Source: Streptomyces griseoluteus (lineage in GTDB: Bacteria; Actinomycetota; Actinomycetes; Streptomycetales; Streptomycetaceae). From it: 64,000 nt of DNA. Where the stretch lies: NCBI GenBank assembly GCA_000717735.1, contig JOBE01000009.1:62001-126000 (forward strand). Direction: 5' to 3'. The notes under the pieces were generated by a model, which was given only the letters and a program-made list of their open reading frames with translations, had not been told where the DNA came from and searched no databases. The position numbers were made by a program, and so were the translations under genes. This document shows positions 25,344 through 35,478 of this stretch, in pieces. Each line of letters opens with the position of its first letter. Positions within the stretch are counted from its first letter, which is position 1.

Positions 25344-25778
25344 TCAGTCGAGGACCTCGATCGTCCACTGCGGGTCCCGGTCGTCCGTACGGACGAAGAT
25401 CCGCTTGGGGAGCAGGGAGCGGTCCTCGAAGAGGTCGCGGCCGAGGGCCAGGCCCTGCTGGTCGATCGTGTAGGTCCCGGTGCGGAGGTCGGCGAGCGAG
25501 GTGACCGTGGCGGTGCCGTCGTCGTCGACGCGCTGGATCCGCCAGACGGAGGCGGGGGAGTCGTCGCCCCGGACGCCCACCGGGGCGCGGTCGGTGCCCT
25601 CCGCGACGATGGTCTCCTCGGTGCCCTTGGCGGTGAAGCGGAAGCCCTGACCCTCCCGGGTGACCACCCACTCCGCCGAGTGCCCCTGGTCCACGAGGAA
25701 GCCGACCAGGGCTCCGTCCTCGACTCCGACCGGGGCCCCCTTCGCGTACAGCTTGACGACCTTGCCGGTGTCTGACAT
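25344..25778 (-). CDS. I66-like beta-trefoil proteinase inhibitor
   Basis: A 144-residue protein with no signal peptide. The C-terminal third, GTYTIDQQGLALGRDLFEDR followed by SLLPKRIFV and ending W-T-I-E-V-L-D, looks like the I66 (cospin) serine-proteinase-inhibitor family, a beta-trefoil fold. The N-terminal half has repeated strand patterns consistent with the same fold. The start is MSDTGKVV, with GGAGGACAG just before ATG 25778. Target protease unknown; it could also be a carbohydrate-binding trefoil. Confidence 0.55.
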   Translation of the reverse strand: MSDTGKVVKLYAKGAPVGVEDGALVGFLVDQGHSAEWVVTREGQGFRFTAKGTEETIVAEGTDRAPVGVRGDDSPASVWRIQRVDDDGTATVTSLADLRTGTYTIDQQGLALGRDLFEDRSLLPKRIFVRTDDRDPQWTIEVLD

Positions 25779-25909
25779 CTGTCCTCCTGGGCTGATTGCG
25801 GCAGTTGGGGCGATAGTGCCCGGTCGGGCCTGGGTGAGGCCAGCGAACACGCAGGTCATAGGCTGCGCGGTGCTGGGCAGTCGTCAGGGAGGGGAAGGTT
25901 CCGCACGCC

Positions 25910-27085
25910 GTGGAGCACGATCGGGAGCAGGACCGGGAGCGAGGCCGGGCGCAGGACCGGACGCAGGGCCGGGAGCAGGGGCGGGAACAGAGGCGGCGCG
26001 ACTGGGGGCCGATCGGCCCGGCCGGTGTGTCCCTGGACAAAGAGCGAGCGCCGGCCCCGGGGCCGCCAGGGGAACGGTGGTGGCGGCGGCCGGGGTTCGT
26101 CGTCCTCTGTCTGGTCCTCATGCCCCCGGCCGGCATGGTGCTCGCCTGGCGGACCCGGTGGACGCCGGGCCGGAAGGTGGTCGCGACCGTCCTGTCAGGG
26201 GTGTGGTTCGTGGCGGTGGGGACGAGCGAGCCGTCGGCCGAGGAGCCCGCGACGGCCGCCGCCGGGTCCCGGGTGACCGCGTCTCCGACCGCCCGCGCCC
26301 CGTACGGCCGGTACACCCCGCCCGCGCCCACGCCGCGTCCGACCGTGCGGCGGGTCGTGGCCGACTACACGGGCCAGAACCTGGAGACGGCGACGAGGGC
26401 CGCGTACGAGGCGGGCTTCAGGACGCGGTCGCACGACGCGACCGAGGACGACAAGATGCAGCTCGTGGACGGCAACTGGAAGGTCTGCTTCCAGGAGCCG
26501 GCGGCCGGTGGGACGGTCGTGGCGGAGGAGGGGCGGCGGAGCAGGATCGAGTTCGCCGTCGTCGAGAAGAGCAGCCCGTGCCCGGCGCGGGACGGCGAGG
26601 CCGTGGTGTTCCCCAAGATGCCGGACGTCGTCGGCAAGACCTTCGCGAACGGTTCGGCGGTGCTCCGGAAGCTGGGTCTCACCCGGATCACGGGCACCAG
26701 CGTGTACACGGACGTCGACCTGGCGGCCGGTCACGACGACTGGCGGATCTGCTTCCAGGACCCGGAGGCCGGCGAGGACGTCGAACGGCCGGAGCACATG
26801 TCCGTACGGCTCTCCCTCGCCCGGCCCGGACTCGCCTGCCCGAGCGAGGAGTACGCCCGGCTGAACCCGGACCCCGACCCGGACCGGCACGGCTCCGGAA
26901 CGGGCACCGGATCGGGCTCGGACTCCGGCTCCGATTCCGGCTCCGGCTCCGGTGGCGGCCTCGCGTACTACAAGAACTGCGACGCCGTCCGCGCGGCCGG
27001 CAGGGCCCCCATCTACCGGGGCCAGCCCGGCTACCGCTCGGGCCTCGACCGCGACGGCGACGGCAAGGCCTGCGACTGGTCATGA
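25910..27085 (+). CDS. membrane protein with PASTA-like repeats and excalibur domain
   Basis: The 391-residue protein from a GTG starts with a very charged Arg/Glu/Gln stretch (1-30). One or two helices follow near 62-108. Two PASTA-like modules are then seen: VVADYTGQNLETATRAAYEA near 145 and MPDVVGKTFANGSAVLRKLG near 240, each followed by a CFQ..PAAG/PEAG turn. A Ser/Gly/Asp linker precedes a C-terminal excalibur Ca2+-binding domain (YYKNCDAVRAAG to DRDGDGKACDW). PASTA modules usually bind peptidoglycan. No kinase domain is fused. Likely an envelope protein on the outer face; function unknown. Confidence 0.8.
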   Translation: MEHDREQDRERGRAQDRTQGREQGREQRRRDWGPIGPAGVSLDKERAPAPGPPGERWWRRPGFVVLCLVLMPPAGMVLAWRTRWTPGRKVVATVLSGVWFVAVGTSEPSAEEPATAAAGSRVTASPTARAPYGRYTPPAPTPRPTVRRVVADYTGQNLETATRAAYEAGFRTRSHDATEDDKMQLVDGNWKVCFQEPAAGGTVVAEEGRRSRIEFAVVEKSSPCPARDGEAVVFPKMPDVVGKTFANGSAVLRKLGLTRITGTSVYTDVDLAAGHDDWRICFQDPEAGEDVERPEHMSVRLSLARPGLACPSEEYARLNPDPDPDRHGSGTGTGSGSDSGSDSGSGSGGGLAYYKNCDAVRAAGRAPIYRGQPGYRSGLDRDGDGKACDWS

Positions 27086-27247
27086 CGGACGGACAGACGG
27101 GCGGGCGGACGTGCCGGACGACGTGACGGGCGCTCGGCCGCCTGGCGGGCCCGTGCTCGTCCAGGTGGCCCAGCCCGGCCGCTGACACGCGGGCACGTAC
27201 GGCCGGGTTCCCCGGGGAGGGCGGGCCGTCGGGTGTACGGGTGGGGC

Positions 27248-27571
27248 ATGACGATTCCTGTGAACCAGCTCAGCGACCCCGCCGTGCGCGCCTTCGTCAC
27301 GGCCCTCAACGCGAACGACGAGGAGGCCTTCCGGGCGGCTCTCGTGCCCGGCGCGACCATGTCCGACGACGGGTCCGAGCGGGACGTGGAGCAGTGGACG
27401 GAGAAGGAGGTCTTCGCCTCGCGCGGGCACATGGAGATCGAGTCCGAGAAGGGCGACGGACGCGACCTCGTCGCCCGCTACCGCAACGACACCTGGGGCG
27501 AGATGCGGACCCGCTGGCGCTTCACCGTCGAGGACGGCAGGATCGCCCGTTTCGAGACCGGACAGGCCTGA
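27248..27571 (+). CDS. NTF2-like (SnoaL-type) small protein
   Basis: A 107-residue cone-shaped alpha+beta fold predicted from PAVRAFVTALNANDEEAFRA at 11-30 and the closing strands TRWRFTVEDGRIARFETGQA. Members are enzymes, binding proteins or immunity factors, and no catalytic residues can be assigned. ATG 27248 is chosen because it begins MTIPVNQL as in relatives. It is convergent with an SDR gene over a short hairpin. Confidence 0.72.
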   Translation: MTIPVNQLSDPAVRAFVTALNANDEEAFRAALVPGATMSDDGSERDVEQWTEKEVFASRGHMEIESEKGDGRDLVARYRNDTWGEMRTRWRFTVEDGRIARFETGQA

Positions 27572-27573
27572 CG

Positions 27574-27591
27574 CCCGGCCCGTCGGCCGGG
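27574..27591. terminator. small bidirectional hairpin
   Basis: CCCGGCC and GGCCGGG around a CGTC loop between two convergent stops. Confidence 0.4.
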
Positions 27592-27595
27592 GGCC

Positions 27596-28339
27596 CTACC
27601 CCCGGCCGATGTACGGCATGGTCGTCGCCATGACCGTGGCGAACTGGACGTTCGCCGCCAGCGGCAGGGACGCCATGTGCACCACCGTCGCCGCCACGTC
27701 CGCCGCGTCCATCACCGGCTCCGCCGCCAGTTCGCCGTTGGCCTGCAGGATGCCGGTCTGCATGCGGGCCGTCATCTCGGTCGCCGCGTTGCCGATGTCG
27801 AGCTGGCCGCAGGCGATGCGGTACGGGCGGCCGTCGAGCGACAGGGACTTCGTCAGGCCCGTCATCGCGTGCTTCGTCGCCGTGTACGCGATCGAGTGCG
27901 GGCGCGGCACGTGGGCGGAGATCGAGCCGTTGTTGATGATCCGGCCGCCCTGCGGGTCCTGCTCCTTCATGGCCCGGAAGGCCGCCTGGGCGCAGAGGAA
28001 CGCGCCCGTCAGGTTGACGTCGACGACCGCGCGCCAGGTGTCCGGGTCCAGGTCCTCGACGGGGACGCCGCCGCCGGCGAACGTACCGGCGTTGTTGAAG
28101 AGCAGGTCGACGCGGCCGTAGCGGTCCCGTACCGCCGTGAAGAGTGCCGCCACCTCCTCCGCCGAGGTCACGTCCGTGGGGACGGCCAGGAAGTCGCCGG
28201 CCGGGAGGGCCGCTGCCGTCTCCTCCAGGGCCTGCGCCCTGCGCCCCGCCAGGGCCACCGACCAGCCCGCTTCCGCGAGGGCCAGGGCCACGCTCCGGCC
28301 GATGCCCGATCCCGCTCCCGTCACCACTGCGATGCTCAT
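27596..28339 (-). CDS. SDR family oxidoreductase
   Basis: A 247-residue classical short-chain dehydrogenase. TGAGSGIG at 7-14 binds the cofactor, followed by NNAG near 86-89, NGSIS near 138 and the catalytic YTATK near 152-156. Arg-containing AGRRAQ after the second strand suggests NADP preference. Start ATG 28339 ([10 protein letters not shown]). It is divergent from phoD. Substrate unknown. Confidence 0.88.
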   Translation of the reverse strand: MSIAVVTGAGSGIGRSVALALAEAGWSVALAGRRAQALEETAAALPAGDFLAVPTDVTSAEEVAALFTAVRDRYGRVDLLFNNAGTFAGGGVPVEDLDPDTWRAVVDVNLTGAFLCAQAAFRAMKEQDPQGGRIINNGSISAHVPRPHSIAYTATKHAMTGLTKSLSLDGRPYRIACGQLDIGNAATEMTARMQTGILQANGELAAEPVMDAADVAATVVHMASLPLAANVQFATVMATTMPYIGRG

Positions 28340-28474
28340 GGGCGCGCAGCGTACGCGAGACGCGTGCCCCATGAACTCATTGTCCCGACACGTGGATGTT
28401 CTGTACCCGACAACGTGAGGTCGTCCCGTCCCCCTCGAATGGCGGAAGCGCAACATCCGTCCGGGGAGGGGCAC

Positions 28475-30118
28475 ATGACCCACGTACACGACGACGTACA
28501 CCACCACTCCGAGGAACTCCGCGCCGCGGCACGCCACTTCGGCCGCCGCCGGTTCCTCACCGTCTCGGGCGCCGCGGCCGCGCTCGCCTTCGCCACCCAG
28601 CTGCCCGCTGCCGGCGCCGCGGCCGCCGCCGAACTCGACGGCCGGCGTGTCGGCGAGTACCCGTTCAGCCTGGGAGTGGCGTCGGGCGACCCCCAGCCCG
28701 GCTCCGTACTCCTGTGGACCCGGCTCGCGCCCCGCCCCTTCGAGCCCGGCGGCGGACTGCCCGCGCGCCGCGTCGGGGTCCGCTGGGAGCTCGCCCACGA
28801 CGAGCGCTTCACCCGGATCGCCCGACGCGGCCTGGCCGCGGCCCACCCCGAGTTCCGCCACGCGATACACGTCGAGGTCGAGCACCTCTCCCCGGGCCGC
28901 GTGTACTTCTACCGCTTCCGCGTCGGCGACTGGACCAGCCCGGTCGGCCGCACCCGCACCGCCCCCGACCCGGGCGCCCACACCACGGGCCTCAAGCTCG
29001 CCGCCGTCTCCTGCCAGGCGTACCACGACGGCTACTTCACGGCCTACCGCCACCTCGCGGACGAGGACCTCGACGTCGTCTTCCACCTCGGCGACTACCT
29101 GTACGAGTACGCCGTGAACGCCACCGGCGGCGCCCGCGCCTACACCGACCGCGTCCTCCCGGCCGTCTTCAACCGCGAGACGGTCACCCTGGAGGACTAC
29201 CGGCTGCGCTACGGCCTCTACAAGTCCGACCCCGACCTGCGGGCCGCGCACGCCGCCCACCCCTTCGTCGTCACCTGGGACGACCACGAGACCGAGAACA
29301 ACTACGCGGGCGGGATCCCCGAGAACGGCGTCCCGCCCGAGGAGTTCCTGCTCCGCCGCGCCTCCGCCTACCGCGCCTACTGGGAACACCAGCCGCTGCG
29401 CGCGCCGCAGCGGCCCCAGGGCCCCGACATGCGGATGTACCGGCGGCTGCGCTTCGGGCGGCTCGCCCAGTTCGACATCCTCGACACCCGCCAGTACCGC
29501 TCCGACCAGGCCTACGGGGACGGCTGGCACGTCCCGGGCCCCGAGCTCGACGACCCGGCACGCACCCTGACCGGCGCCGAGCAGGAACGCTGGCTGCTGG
29601 CCGGCTGGCGCGCCTCGCGGGCCCGCTGGAACGTGCTGCCGCAGCAGGTGGTGTTCTCCGAGCGCCGCGACCGGCCCACCGCCGACTACACGGTCTCCAT
29701 GGACGCCTGGGACGGGTACGCGGCCTCCCGGCGGCGGGTCCTCGCGGGCGCCGAGGCGGCGGGCGTCGAGAACCTGATGGTGCTCACCGGCGACGTCCAC
29801 GTCGGCATCGGCCTCGACATCAAGGCCGACTTCCGCGACCCGGCGTCCAGGACCGTCGGCACCGAGATCGTCACCACCTCGATCGCCAGCGGGAAGAACG
29901 GCGCCGACCGCCCGTCCAACTACGACCGGATCACCCAGGCCAACCCGCACGTGAAGCTCTACAGCGGGCGGCGCGGCTACGTGACGGTGGCGCTCGGGAC
30001 GGAGAGCGCCCGGGCCGACTTCCGTACGGTCCCGTACGTGACGACCCCGGGCGCCCCCGTCGCCACCGCCGGCTCCCTCGTCACGGAAGCCGGCGACCCC
30101 GGTCTCAGGCCTGCGTGA
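28475..30118 (+). CDS. phoD: alkaline phosphatase D (PhoD family)
   Basis: The 547-residue secreted phosphodiesterase/phosphatase has a Tat signal, [12 protein letters not shown] near 25-36, so the folded metalloenzyme is exported. The PhoD N domain begins at [20 protein letters not shown]. The metal site is seen in [10 protein letters not shown] near 206, [11 protein letters not shown] near 267 and LTGDVHVG near 437. It releases phosphate from phosphodiesters such as teichoic acids, normally under PhoP control; no clear PHO box is seen. ATG 28475 has GGGGAGGGG upstream; an in-frame ATG at 28439 is possible but lacks a ribosome site. The 3' end overlaps the convergent oxidoreductase by 14 bp. 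Confidence 0.9.
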   Translation: MTHVHDDVHHHSEELRAAARHFGRRRFLTVSGAAAALAFATQLPAAGAAAAAELDGRRVGEYPFSLGVASGDPQPGSVLLWTRLAPRPFEPGGGLPARRVGVRWELAHDERFTRIARRGLAAAHPEFRHAIHVEVEHLSPGRVYFYRFRVGDWTSPVGRTRTAPDPGAHTTGLKLAAVSCQAYHDGYFTAYRHLADEDLDVVFHLGDYLYEYAVNATGGARAYTDRVLPAVFNRETVTLEDYRLRYGLYKSDPDLRAAHAAHPFVVTWDDHETENNYAGGIPENGVPPEEFLLRRASAYRAYWEHQPLRAPQRPQGPDMRMYRRLRFGRLAQFDILDTRQYRSDQAYGDGWHVPGPELDDPARTLTGAEQERWLLAGWRASRARWNVLPQQVVFSERRDRPTADYTVSMDAWDGYAASRRRVLAGAEAAGVENLMVLTGDVHVGIGLDIKADFRDPASRTVGTEIVTTSIASGKNGADRPSNYDRITQANPHVKLYSGRRGYVTVALGTESARADFRTVPYVTTPGAPVATAGSLVTEAGDPGLRPA

Positions 30119-31133
30119 CGAGTGCCACCTGAGGCTCTCCCCGCCGGTCCTCCTGCGGGTAGCGGACGCCGATGCGGTCCCGTACCGCGTCGAGCGTCCG
30201 CATCACCGCGAGCGAGCCGTCGAGCGGCACGAGCGCCGACTCCGTCGCGCCCGCCCGCAGGCAGCGCATGACCTCGGCGGCCTCGTGCCGCAGGGAGTGC
30301 GGATCGTCCTCGTTCACGAACTCCTCCGGCTCCTCGCCGTTGCGGTGCAGCGTGAACCGCTCGGGGAAGAAGAAGCCGCGCGGTACCTCGATCCGGCCGA
30401 GGGTGCCCGTCACGGACGCCGTCAGCGGAGTGTCCGCGACGAGCGAGCAGGACAGCAGGGCCGAGGCCCCCTTGTCCGACCAGCCGAGCAGCATGCTGGT
30501 GTTGACGTCCACGCCCAGCGGCGAGAGCAGCGCGTGCGCCTGGACGGAGTCCGGCTCACCGAGGAGCAGCTGCGCGAACGACACCGGGTACACGCCCAGG
30601 TCGAGCAGCGCACCGCCGCCCACGGCCGGGTCGAGCAGCCGGTGGTCGGCGGGGAACGGGCCCGCGAGCCCGAAGTCCGCCTGCACGGTGCGGATCTCGC
30701 CGATCGCCCCCTCGCGGACCAGCTCCACGAGCCGCCGGATGAGCGGGTTGCAGTACATCCACATGGCCTCCATGAGGAAGAGACCACGGTCGCGGGAGAG
30801 AGTGACGAGTTCCTCCGCCTCCCCGGCGTTCAGCGTGAGAGCCTTCTCGCAGAGCACCGCCTTGCCCGCCTCCAGGGCGAGGCCGGCCGCCTCCCGGTGG
30901 GCGTGGTGCGGAGTGGCCACGTACACCACGTCGACGCCCTCGTCGGCGAAGAGCCCGGCCCACTCCCCGTACGCCCGCGGGATCCCGAACCGGTCCGCGA
31001 AGGCCTTCGCCGACGCCTCGGTGCGGGACGCCACGGCGACGATCTCCGCGCCGTCGAGCGTCGTGACGTCCGTCGTGAACCGCTCCGCTATGCCGCCCGT
31101 CGCCAGGATTCCCCAGCGCACCTTCTGACTCAT
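30105..31133 (-). CDS. Gfo/Idh/MocA family oxidoreductase
   Basis: A 342-residue NAD(P)-dependent dehydrogenase. The Rossmann motif [13 protein letters not shown] is at 7-19, CEKALTLN (the EKP-type catalytic Lys loop) near 95, and the dimer-forming C-terminal domain has a [15 protein letters not shown] helix near 166-180. Substrates are usually sugars or cyclitols, or trans-dihydrodiols. The start is ATG 31133 (MSQKVRWG). It converges with phoD and is divergent from the Bcr/CflA pump. Confidence 0.88.
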   Translation of the reverse strand: MSQKVRWGILATGGIAERFTTDVTTLDGAEIVAVASRTEASAKAFADRFGIPRAYGEWAGLFADEGVDVVYVATPHHAHREAAGLALEAGKAVLCEKALTLNAGEAEELVTLSRDRGLFLMEAMWMYCNPLIRRLVELVREGAIGEIRTVQADFGLAGPFPADHRLLDPAVGGGALLDLGVYPVSFAQLLLGEPDSVQAHALLSPLGVDVNTSMLLGWSDKGASALLSCSLVADTPLTASVTGTLGRIEVPRGFFFPERFTLHRNGEEPEEFVNEDDPHSLRHEAAEVMRCLRAGATESALVPLDGSLAVMRTLDAVRDRIGVRYPQEDRRGEPQVALVTQA

Positions 31134-31204
31134 GTTCCCCACCCGTCCCACAGAGGTCTCGACCATGCCGATCGAGCTGAGAGCATAGGCAAGGTTTCAA
31201 CGAA

Positions 31205-32566
31205 ATGGAGCAGTCGATGCCGGAGAGCGGCCAGAAAGCAACACAAGGACACATAACCGATACCGCGCCCGAGGTCACGACCGGCACGGTGAACGCCGCC
31301 GGCACGGAGACCGCCACCGCCGGCACGGCGAAGGCGGCCGGCACGACCGCCGCACGACGGACCGGGCTGCTCGTCACCCTCGTGCTCGGCGGGCTCACCG
31401 CCCTCCCCCCGCTCTCCATGGACATGTACCTGCCGGCCCTGCCGGAGGTCACCGGAGCACTGCACGCCCCCGCCGCCACGATCCAGCTCACCCTCACCGC
31501 CTGCCTCGCCGGCATGGCCCTCGGGCAGCTCGTCGTCGGCCCCATGAGCGACAAGTGGGGACGCCGCCGCCCCCTGCTCATCGGCATGATCGTGTACGTC
31601 GTCGCCACCGCGTTCTGCGCGCTCGCCCCCACCGCCGGACTCCTCATCGGCTTCCGGCTGCTCCAGGGCCTCGCGGGCGCCGCCGGCATCGTCATCGCCC
31701 GCGCCGTCGTCCGCGACCTGTACGACGGCGTCGAGATGGCCCGCTTCTTCTCCACCCTGATGCTGATCTCCGGCGTCGCCCCGATCATCGCGCCCCTCAT
31801 CGGCGGCCAGATCATGCGGCTCACCGACTGGCGGGGCGTCTTCCACGTCCTCACCCTGATCGGCGTCCTGCTCACCGTCGTCGTCTGGCGCTTCCTCGGC
31901 GAGACCCTGCCGCCCGAGCGGCGCCACGAGGGCGGCGTCGGCGAAGCCCTGCGCACCATGAAGGGCCTGCTTGCCGACCGGGTCTTCACCGGCTACATGC
32001 TGACCGGCGGACTCGCCTTCGCGGCCCTCTTCGCCTACATCTCGGCCTCGCCGTTCGTCGTCCAGGAGATCTACGGAGCCTCCCCGCAGACCTTCAGCCT
32101 GCTCTTCGGGATCAACTCCATCGGGCTCGTCGCCGTCGGCCAGATCAACGGCAAGCTCCTCATCGGCCGCGTCAGCCTCGACAAGGCGCTCGGCTGGGGC
32201 CTCGGGATCATCCTCCTCGCCGCCCTCGCGCTGCTCCTCATGACCAGCGGCGTCTTCGGCGAGGTCGGGCTCGTGCCCGTGGCGGCCGGACTCTTCGTCC
32301 TGATGTCCGCGATGGGCCTCGCCATGCCGAACACCAACGCCCAGGCCCTGATGCGCACCCCGCACGCCGCCGGGTCCGCCTCCGCGCTCCTCGGCACCAC
32401 GTCGTTCCTCATCGGCGCCGTCGCCTCCCCGCTCGTCGGCATCGCGGGCGAGCACACGGCCGTCCCGATGGCGGTCGTCCAGCTCACCTGCGCCGTCCTG
32501 GCCGTCACCTGCTTCCTCGGCCTGTGCCGCCCGTGGCGCTCCGGCGAGGAGGCCACGGGCGTCTGA
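31205..32566 (+). CDS. Bcr/CflA-family multidrug efflux MFS transporter
   Basis: A 453-residue 12-helix transporter. After an unusually long Thr/Ala/Gly-rich cytosolic N-terminus (1-50), helix 1 contains LPPLSMDMYLPALP, the signature of the Bcr/CflA group. The loop motif GPMSDKWGRRRPLL lies near 98-111. A proton-driven exporter of drugs such as bicyclomycin or chloramphenicol, or of sulfonamide-like compounds, is expected. No regulator is adjacent. ATG 31205 is used, though ATG 31217 (MPESGQ) is also possible. Confidence 0.87.
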   Translation: MEQSMPESGQKATQGHITDTAPEVTTGTVNAAGTETATAGTAKAAGTTAARRTGLLVTLVLGGLTALPPLSMDMYLPALPEVTGALHAPAATIQLTLTACLAGMALGQLVVGPMSDKWGRRRPLLIGMIVYVVATAFCALAPTAGLLIGFRLLQGLAGAAGIVIARAVVRDLYDGVEMARFFSTLMLISGVAPIIAPLIGGQIMRLTDWRGVFHVLTLIGVLLTVVVWRFLGETLPPERRHEGGVGEALRTMKGLLADRVFTGYMLTGGLAFAALFAYISASPFVVQEIYGASPQTFSLLFGINSIGLVAVGQINGKLLIGRVSLDKALGWGLGIILLAALALLLMTSGVFGEVGLVPVAAGLFVLMSAMGLAMPNTNAQALMRTPHAAGSASALLGTTSFLIGAVASPLVGIAGEHTAVPMAVVQLTCAVLAVTCFLGLCRPWRSGEEATGV

Positions 32567-32677
32567 CGGGGGCGGCGCTCGCGCGGGGAGGGGCCAACTC
32601 CCGGGCCCTGCGCGGCTCCTCGCGGCCAGGGCACACGCCCGCCCCGGAGGCAGGGTGCGGCCACGTAGAATGTCGCG

Positions 32678-33667
32678 GTGAACGCCCCCGTCTCCCCTCC
32701 CTCCGCCGAGTCCCTGCGCGCCGCCCTCGCCGGGCTCCTCGACGGACTGCCGCCCACCCAGGCGGCCAAGGCCGTCGAGCGGCTGATCGCCAACTACCGG
32801 GGCACCACCCCGACGGACGCCCCCGTGCTGCGCGACCGCTCCGACGTCGCCGCGTACGCCGCGTACCGGATGCCGGCGACCTTCGAGGCGGTACGCGGCG
32901 CCCTCGGCGCGCTGTTCGCGGCCATGCCCGACTGGGAACCCCGCACCCACACCGACGTCGGCGGCGGTACGGGCGCGGCGAGCTGGGCCGTCGCCGAGGC
33001 CTGGGAGGACGCGCCGCCCCGCACCACCGTCCTCGACTGGGCGGAACCGGCCCTCGCGCTCGGCCGCGAACTCGCGGCCGGCACCCTGGACGCCGAGTGG
33101 CGCACGGCCAGGATCGGCGGCGCACTCCGGCTCGCGGACACGGACCTCGTCACCGTCTCGTACGTCCTCAAGGAGCTGACCGAGACCGACAGGGCGGCGC
33201 TCGTGGCCGAGGCGGCGCGCGCGGCCAGGACCGTGGTGATCGTCGAGCCCGGCACCCCCGACGGCTACGAGCGGATCATCGCCGCCCGCACCCTCCTCGT
33301 CGACGCGGGATTCACCGTCGCCGCCCCCTGCCCGCACAGCGGGGCCTGCCCGATCGAGCCGGGCACGGACTGGTGCCACTTCTCTGCCCGGGTGAGCAGG
33401 TCCTCGCTGCACCGGAAGGTGAAGGGCGGCTCGCTGCCGTACGAGGACGAGAAGTACAGCTACGTCGCGGCGACCCGCGAACCGGCGGCCCCGACGGTCT
33501 CCCGCATCACCCGCAGGCCCCAGATCCGCAAGGGCCTGGTGCTCCTCGAACTGTGCGGCCCCGAGGGGCTCGCCAGGGAGACGGTCACCAAGCGCCACGG
33601 GCCCCTGTACAAGCAGGCCCGTGACGCCGAGTGGGGCGACTTCTGGCCCCCGGACGACGAGGGCTGA
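32678..33667 (+). CDS. Rsm22-family rRNA methyltransferase-like protein
   Basis: The 329-residue protein resembles Rsm22 (mitochondrial small-subunit assembly). It has a SAM-binding fold with HTDVGGGTGAASWAV near 89-103 and a Cys cluster CPHSGACPIEPGTDWCHF near 216-233 that probably holds a metal or Fe-S cluster, then a basic C-terminus. GTG start at 32678. The expected role is small ribosomal subunit methylation or assembly; activity of bacterial members is little tested. It converges with ddaH across a tandem repeat. Confidence 0.87.
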   Translation: MNAPVSPPSAESLRAALAGLLDGLPPTQAAKAVERLIANYRGTTPTDAPVLRDRSDVAAYAAYRMPATFEAVRGALGALFAAMPDWEPRTHTDVGGGTGAASWAVAEAWEDAPPRTTVLDWAEPALALGRELAAGTLDAEWRTARIGGALRLADTDLVTVSYVLKELTETDRAALVAEAARAARTVVIVEPGTPDGYERIIAARTLLVDAGFTVAAPCPHSGACPIEPGTDWCHFSARVSRSSLHRKVKGGSLPYEDEKYSYVAATREPAAPTVSRITRRPQIRKGLVLLELCGPEGLARETVTKRHGPLYKQARDAEWGDFWPPDDEG

Positions 33668-33694
33668 GACGATCCGCCGGCAGGCCGCCGGGCC

Positions 33695-33728
33695 GCCGGA
33701 CCGCCGGACCGCCGGACCGCCGGACCGC
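33695..33728. repeat. four tandem GCCGGACC units
   Basis: Four perfect 8-bp copies in the 62-bp gap between the Rsm22 and DDAH stops, with degenerate copies just upstream. A similar 8-bp array ends the prim-pol-like gene at 36247. Confidence 0.85.
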
Positions 33729-33729
33729 T

Positions 33730-34560
33730 CTAGGGCCGCAGCTCCTGGGTGCAGCACTTCACGCTGCCACCCCCCTTGAGGAGTTCGCCCAGGTCCATGC
33801 CGATCGGCTCGAAGCCCCGCTCGCGCAGCGGCTCGAAGAGGCCCACCGCCGCCTGCGGGAGGAGGACGTTGCGGCCGTCGCTCACCGAGTTCAGACCGAG
33901 GGCGGCCGCGTCCGCGGCCGTCGCGATCAGGGCGTCGGGGAAGAGCCGGGCCAGCACCGCGCGGCTGCCGGGGGAGAAGGCGTCCGGGTAGTACATGATC
34001 TCGTCGCGGGCGTCGTCCAGGACGCACAGCGCGGTGTCCAGGTGGTAGTAGCGCGGGTCCACCAGCTCCAGACCGATCACCGGGCGGCCGAAGAACTCCT
34101 GTGCCTCGCCGTGGGCGAGCGGGCTGGAGCGGAAGCCGCGTCCGGCGAGGATCCAGGAGGCGGTGACGGCGAAGTCGCCCTCGCCCTCGTTCACGTGCTC
34201 CGGGACCCGTACGGCGTCGTCCGCCCAACCGTTTCCGCGGAACCAGGACAGGTGCGCCCCGGCCTCGGCCGCGCGTTCCGCGTGGGCGAACTTCGCGCCG
34301 AGGACGCGGCCGCCGACGACGGTGGCGCCGTTCGCCGCGAAGACCATGTCCGGCAGCGCCGGGTCGGGCGTGAGGAGCTCGACGGTGTGGCCGAGCGCGC
34401 GGTAGCGGTCGCGCAGGTCCTCCCACTGGGTGAGGGCCAGCGGCAGGTCGACCGGTTTCGTGGGGTCCATCCAGGGGTTGATGGAGTACGTCACCGAGAA
34501 GTGCGCGGGTGGGCACATCAGGTAACGGCGGGGCGAGGACGAGCGCGGGGTGGGGCGCAA
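33730..34560 (-). CDS. ddaH: dimethylarginine dimethylaminohydrolase / amidinotransferase-like
   Basis: About 276 residues with the pentein fold. MCPPAHFSVTYSINPWMDPT precedes the first substrate loop, then FAANGATVVGGRVLG, HLDTALCVLDD with the catalytic His, and the C-terminal GGGSVKCCTQEL with the nucleophilic Cys near 269-270. It hydrolyses methylated arginine to citrulline plus dimethylamine, or a related amidino substrate; ornithine aminotransferase genes often lie next to it but not here. The start is set at TTG 34560 because GAGGAG lies six bases upstream; the next ATG (34518) has no ribosome site. Confidence 0.85.
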   Translation of the reverse strand: MRPTPRSSSPRRYLMCPPAHFSVTYSINPWMDPTKPVDLPLALTQWEDLRDRYRALGHTVELLTPDPALPDMVFAANGATVVGGRVLGAKFAHAERAAEAGAHLSWFRGNGWADDAVRVPEHVNEGEGDFAVTASWILAGRGFRSSPLAHGEAQEFFGRPVIGLELVDPRYYHLDTALCVLDDARDEIMYYPDAFSPGSRAVLARLFPDALIATAADAAALGLNSVSDGRNVLLPQAAVGLFEPLRERGFEPIGMDLGELLKGGGSVKCCTQELRP

Positions 34561-34631
34561 TGAGGGCTCCTCACGGACGGGCGGACGTAAGACCGACCGG
34601 CAATTGCCGGGCGGTCCAAGAACCGAAGATC

Positions 34632-34700
34632 GGTGGACCCCATGGTCCGCCTTCGGAGCCCCGTACGCTGTGGACCGTTCGGGTGGTTCGGGGACCACCC
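34632..34700. promoter_or_regulatory. inverted repeats in ddaH/tetR divergent promoter
   Basis: GGTGGACC-CCAT-GGTCCGCC at 34632-34651 (one mismatch) and GGGTGGT-N6-ACCACCC at 34681-34700 (perfect). They lie between divergent genes and could be sites for the TetR protein or for another regulator such as an Lrp-type factor. Confidence 0.4.
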
Positions 34701-34713
34701 ACACAGGCGAGAC

Positions 34714-34728
34714 GTGCCGTCTCGGCAC
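34714..34728. promoter_or_regulatory. TetR operator-like palindrome
   Basis: GTGCCGTCTCGGCAC, perfect six-base arms around TCT, ending 15 bp before the tetR ATG and just before a possible -10 hexamer TAGATT (34732-34737). Autoregulation is likely. Confidence 0.6.
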
Positions 34729-34743
34729 TGTTAGATTGGGGCC

Positions 34744-35364
34744 ATGTCCGACTCCAAGGCCCCCGACGCCTCCCGGCGCAGCGAGCGCTCCCGCCGTGCC
34801 ATCTTCGACGCCGCCCTCGCCCTCGTCTCCGAGACCGGCTACGCCAAGACCACCATCGAGGGCATCGCCGCCCGCGCCGGCGTCGGCAAGCAGACCATCT
34901 ACCGCTGGTGGCCCTCCAAGGCCGCCGTCCTCCTCGACGCCTTCCTCGACCTCGCCGCGCGGGCCAACGAGGCCCTGGGCGGCACCGCCGACAGTGAGAT
35001 CCCGGACACCGGCGACCTCGCCGCCGACCTCAAGTACGTCCTGCGCGCCACCGTCGACGAGATGAACGACCCCGCCTTCGACCGCCCCACCCGCGCCCTC
35101 GCCGCCGAGGGCATCGTCGACCCGGACCTCGGCGCCCGCTTCACCGAGGCCCTCCTCGAACCCCAGCTCCGGTACTACGCCCGCCGCATCGAGGCCGCCC
35201 AGGCCGCGGGCGACGTCGACCCCGACGTCGACCCCCGCATCGCCCTCGAACTGCTCGTCGGCCCCCTCCACCACCGCTGGGCGCACCGCACCCTGCCGCT
35301 CACCCACGGCTACGCCGACGCCCTCGTCGACCAGGTCCTGCGCGGGCTCTCCCCCCGCCCCTGA
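34744..35364 (+). CDS. TetR/AcrR family transcriptional regulator
   Basis: A 206-residue repressor. The DNA-binding domain has ALVSETGYAKTTIEGIAARA then GVGKQTIYRWWPSK near 25-60. The ligand domain is of the C-terminal TetR_C type with VDPDVDPRIALELLVGPLHHR near 158-178. The gene is divergent from ddaH, with a palindrome in front. It may regulate itself and ddaH; the ligand is unknown. Confidence 0.9.
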   Translation: MSDSKAPDASRRSERSRRAIFDAALALVSETGYAKTTIEGIAARAGVGKQTIYRWWPSKAAVLLDAFLDLAARANEALGGTADSEIPDTGDLAADLKYVLRATVDEMNDPAFDRPTRALAAEGIVDPDLGARFTEALLEPQLRYYARRIEAAQAAGDVDPDVDPRIALELLVGPLHHRWAHRTLPLTHGYADALVDQVLRGLSPRP

Positions 35365-35478
35365 CCTCCCCGCGTACACCGGTTCCCCACCCCGGTTCCA
35401 CACTCCGGTCACCCGAGGCGCAGGATGGTGGGACCATGGGCAGAGCCGAACGGGCGAGCATGAGCTGTGAGGGGATAG

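Noticed and set aside
27086..27247. GC-rich stretch before the NTF2-like gene as a small gene
   Set aside because: Only low-complexity frames without a ribosome site or recognisable residues.
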